Assembly (NCBI GenBank): GCA_030067055.1 | Contig: JASJAL010000305.1 | Coordinates: forward strand, 1 to 5,399 | Length of the DNA stretch: 5,399 nucleotides | DNA from: Kiloniellales bacterium | GTDB lineage: Bacteria > Pseudomonadota > Alphaproteobacteria > Kiloniellales > JAKSBE01 | Reading direction: 5' to 3' | Part shown: in pieces, positions 5,359-5,399 of the stretch | How the letters are laid out: the number at the start of each line of letters is the position of its first letter | Numbering within the stretch: position 1 is the stretch's first letter | Made by a program: the position numbers and the translations under genes | Notes under the pieces: generated by a model | Database searches by the model: none | The model's input: the letters and a program-made list of their open reading frames with translations, nothing else | What the model was told of the DNA's origin: nothing

Positions 5359-5386
5359 ACTATAGGGCCGCCGCCGGATTTGTCAA
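5359..5386 (-). promoter_or_regulatory. Sigma70-type promoter of rpsD
   Basis: On the minus strand, TTGACA (5386-5381, full match to the -35 consensus) is followed after 16 nt by TATAGT (5364-5359, five of six to the -10 consensus). It points to rpsD, about 125 nt from the ATG. It is the only convincing promoter I see in the window and fits strong housekeeping expression. Confidence 0.8.
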
Positions 5387-5399
5387 ACCTCTCCCCGGC

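Overview
This 5.4-kb window looks like chromosomal DNA of a GC-rich alphaproteobacterium, probably of the Rhodospirillales type. That rests on three things: the gene order purL-bolA-grxD, the sequence of the zinc-ribbon-less ribosomal protein S4 (rpsD), and two secreted transporter binding proteins of the TAXI and TctC (Bug) families. The assignment is by recognition of protein families, not by a search.

Layout. Positions 1-1331 (+) hold a probable housekeeping operon: the 3' end of purL (purine synthesis), a BolA-family gene and a CGFS monothiol glutaredoxin (iron-sulfur handling), closed by an intrinsic terminator at 1359-1393. A small VOC (glyoxalase-fold) gene follows at 1420-1812 (+). 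A bidirectional terminator at 1833-1861 separates it from the convergent TAXI-type solute-binding protein gene (1889-3019, -). A gene-free spacer of about 520 bp (3020-3538) lies between that gene and a divergent TctC/Bug-type solute-binding protein gene (3539-4531, +). A second bidirectional terminator (4563-4595) separates that gene from rpsD (4619-5233, -). rpsD has a clear sigma70-type promoter (5359-5386, -) and a leader of about 120 nt.

How the genes work together. BolA and the CGFS glutaredoxin are a known interacting pair that bind a shared [2Fe-2S] cluster. Their position behind purL is a conserved neighbourhood, not a purine-pathway link. The two binding proteins belong to different tripartite secondary transporter families (TRAP-TAXI and TTT). 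Neither has membrane subunits inside the window, so they must work with subunits encoded elsewhere or act as periplasmic ligand sensors. The shared spacer has several small dyads that could be operators, but no convincing promoter.

I found no mobile element, CRISPR array, tRNA or rRNA. Nothing here is clearly a new system. The most unusual parts are the divergent pair of orphan binding proteins with their long dyad-containing spacer, and the rpsD leader.
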